DNA of 35,334 nucleotides from positions 1 to 35,334 of the forward strand of contig JAKAWH010000022.1 in NCBI GenBank assembly GCA_021817065.1, written 5' to 3'. Below, in pieces: positions 33,970 through 35,334 of this stretch (the stretch's first letter is position 1; the number at the start of each line of letters is the position of its first letter). The notes beneath the pieces were generated by a model. That model was not told where the DNA came from. It searched no databases and saw only the letters and a list, made by a program, of their open reading frames with translations. The position numbers were made by a program, and so were the translations under genes. The stretch is from Actinomycetes bacterium. GTDB taxonomy: Bacteria; Actinomycetota; Acidimicrobiia; Acidimicrobiales; JAKAVM01.

Positions 33970-35334
33970 ATGACCGTCCGTAAATTCGAGTTGGTCTCCC
34001 CGCACAAGCCTGCGGGTGACCAGCCGAAGGCGATCGCCGAGCTGTGCGACGGACTTACCGCTGGTGAGAGGTTCCAGACGCTGCTCGGGATCACCGGCAG
34101 CGGCAAGACCGCCACCATCGCCTGGACCATCGAAGCGGTACAGCGCCCGACCCTGGTGATCGCGCCCAACAAGTCGCTCGCCGCCCAGCTCGCCTCCGAA
34201 CTCGGAGAGCTGTTCCCCCACAACCACGTCGAGTACTTCGTATCCTATTACGATTACTACCAGCCAGAGGCGTACATGCCGTCGTCGGACACCTATATCG
34301 AGAAGGATTCCTCGATCAACGACGAGATCGATCGCCTGCGGCACTCGACTACCTCCAGCCTGCTGTTGCACAGGGATGTGATCGTGGTGGCATCGGTGTC
34401 CTGCATCTACGCGATGGGGTCGCCTACTGAATACCGGTCGGAGATCCTTGCGCTGGCTCCCGGCGAGGAGCACGATCAGCGCTCGATCATCAGGCAGTTG
34501 GTGGACATGCGCTACGAGCGAAACGACATCGCACTCGGTAGGGGCAAGTTTCGTGTGCGCGGTGACACCATCGAGGTGCACCCGGCCTACGAGGAGAACC
34601 TGGTCCGGATCGAGCTTTTCGGTGACACGGTGGAGAAGCTGTCCCGGGTGGATCCGTTGACGGGGGACACCCTTGCCGAGTTTCCCGAGGTGATCGTCTT
34701 TCCCGCTACCCATTACGTCGCCGGCTCGGAGGAGATGGACCGGGCGATCGGGTTGATCGAGGCGGAACTGGACGCACGGTTGACCGAGTTGAACGCCCAG
34801 GGGAAGCTGGTGGAGGCCCAGCGGCTCGGGATGCGCACCCGCCACGACGTCGAGATGATGCGGGAGATCGGGTACTGCAACGGTATCGAGAACTACAGCC
34901 GCCACATTGACGGGCGAGCACCGGGACAAGCCCCCTTCACTCTTCTCGACTTCTTCCCGGAGGACTTCCTGGTAGTTCTCGACGAGAGCCACCAGTCGGT
35001 GCCTCAGATACGGGGGCAGTTTCGCGGCGACCGGTCACGCAAGGAGACCTTGGTGGAGTTCGGGTTCCGTCTGCCGTCGGCACTGGACAACCGACCGCTC
35101 ACCTTCGAAGAGTTCGACGCCCGGATCGGCCAGTGCATCTTCCTGTCGGCCACTCCCGGCCCCTTTGAGTTGCGGGAGTCCTCACGAGTGGTGGAACAGA
35201 TCGTACGGCCCACCGGCCTGATCGATCCCGACGTGCACGTACGGCCCACCGAGGGCCAGATCGACGATCTGATGGCCTCGATCGCATCGGTGGTGGATGG
35301 CGGAGGACGGGTGCTTGTCACCACTTTGCCCCGG
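33970..35334 (+). CDS. uvrB: Excinuclease ABC subunit B (partial, truncated by window end)
   Basis: [20 protein letters not shown]...[97 protein letters not shown]. Confidence 0.97.
   Translation, partial: MTVRKFELVSPHKPAGDQPKAIAELCDGLTAGERFQTLLGITGSGKTATIAWTIEAVQRPTLVIAPNKSLAAQLASELGELFPHNHVEYFVSYYDYYQPEAYMPSSDTYIEKDSSINDEIDRLRHSTTSSLLLHRDVIVVASVSCIYAMGSPTEYRSEILALAPGEEHDQRSIIRQLVDMRYERNDIALGRGKFRVRGDTIEVHPAYEENLVRIELFGDTVEKLSRVDPLTGDTLAEFPEVIVFPATHYVAGSEEMDRAIGLIEAELDARLTELNAQGKLVEAQRLGMRTRHDVEMMREIGYCNGIENYSRHIDGRAPGQAPFTLLDFFPEDFLVVLDESHQSVPQIRGQFRGDRSRKETLVEFGFRLPSALDNRPLTFEEFDARIGQCIFLSATPGPFELRESSRVVEQIVRPTGLIDPDVHVRPTEGQIDDLMASIASVVDGGGRVLVTTLPR

Overview
High-GC actinobacterial chromosomal window, probably Acidimicrobiia-like (inferred from protein motifs only). 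Its backbone matches the order known from Mycobacterium tuberculosis (pdtaR, polA, rpsA, coaE, uvrB). About 21.8 kb of mostly cell-envelope genes lies between rpsA and coaE: GT-C-type membrane glycosyltransferases, a GT4 glycosyltransferase, a flippase, a UGM/HemY-like FAD oxidoreductase, a complete Dpp/Opp-type peptide ABC transporter operon, an AbrB/PIN toxin-antitoxin pair, an AftD-like arabinofuranosyltransferase and a methyltransferase. Left of pdtaR are more envelope genes, including two divergently oriented paralogous GT-C-like proteins around an acyltransferase-3. The observations I rate highest are: (i) a 50-bp tandem duplication at the coaE start that copies its start region and creates two 16-aa minicistrons chained by TGATG stop/start overlaps into coaE; (ii) a 15-bp perfect palindrome spanning the antitoxin start codon, downstream of an extended -10 promoter; (iii) the toxin gene ending antisense inside the 3' end of aftD; (iv) a multi-part membrane protein with an N-terminal W/DG/WYP motif, 39-bp repeats and an extra C-terminal exported-looking domain; (v) -10-like boxes 6-10 nt upstream of several start codons, suggesting leaderless transcripts; (vi) a Pol I with a degenerate proofreading domain and Tyr at the ddNTP-discrimination position. 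I saw no rRNA, tRNA, CRISPR array, prophage or transposase. No database search was run; family names rest on motif recognition.
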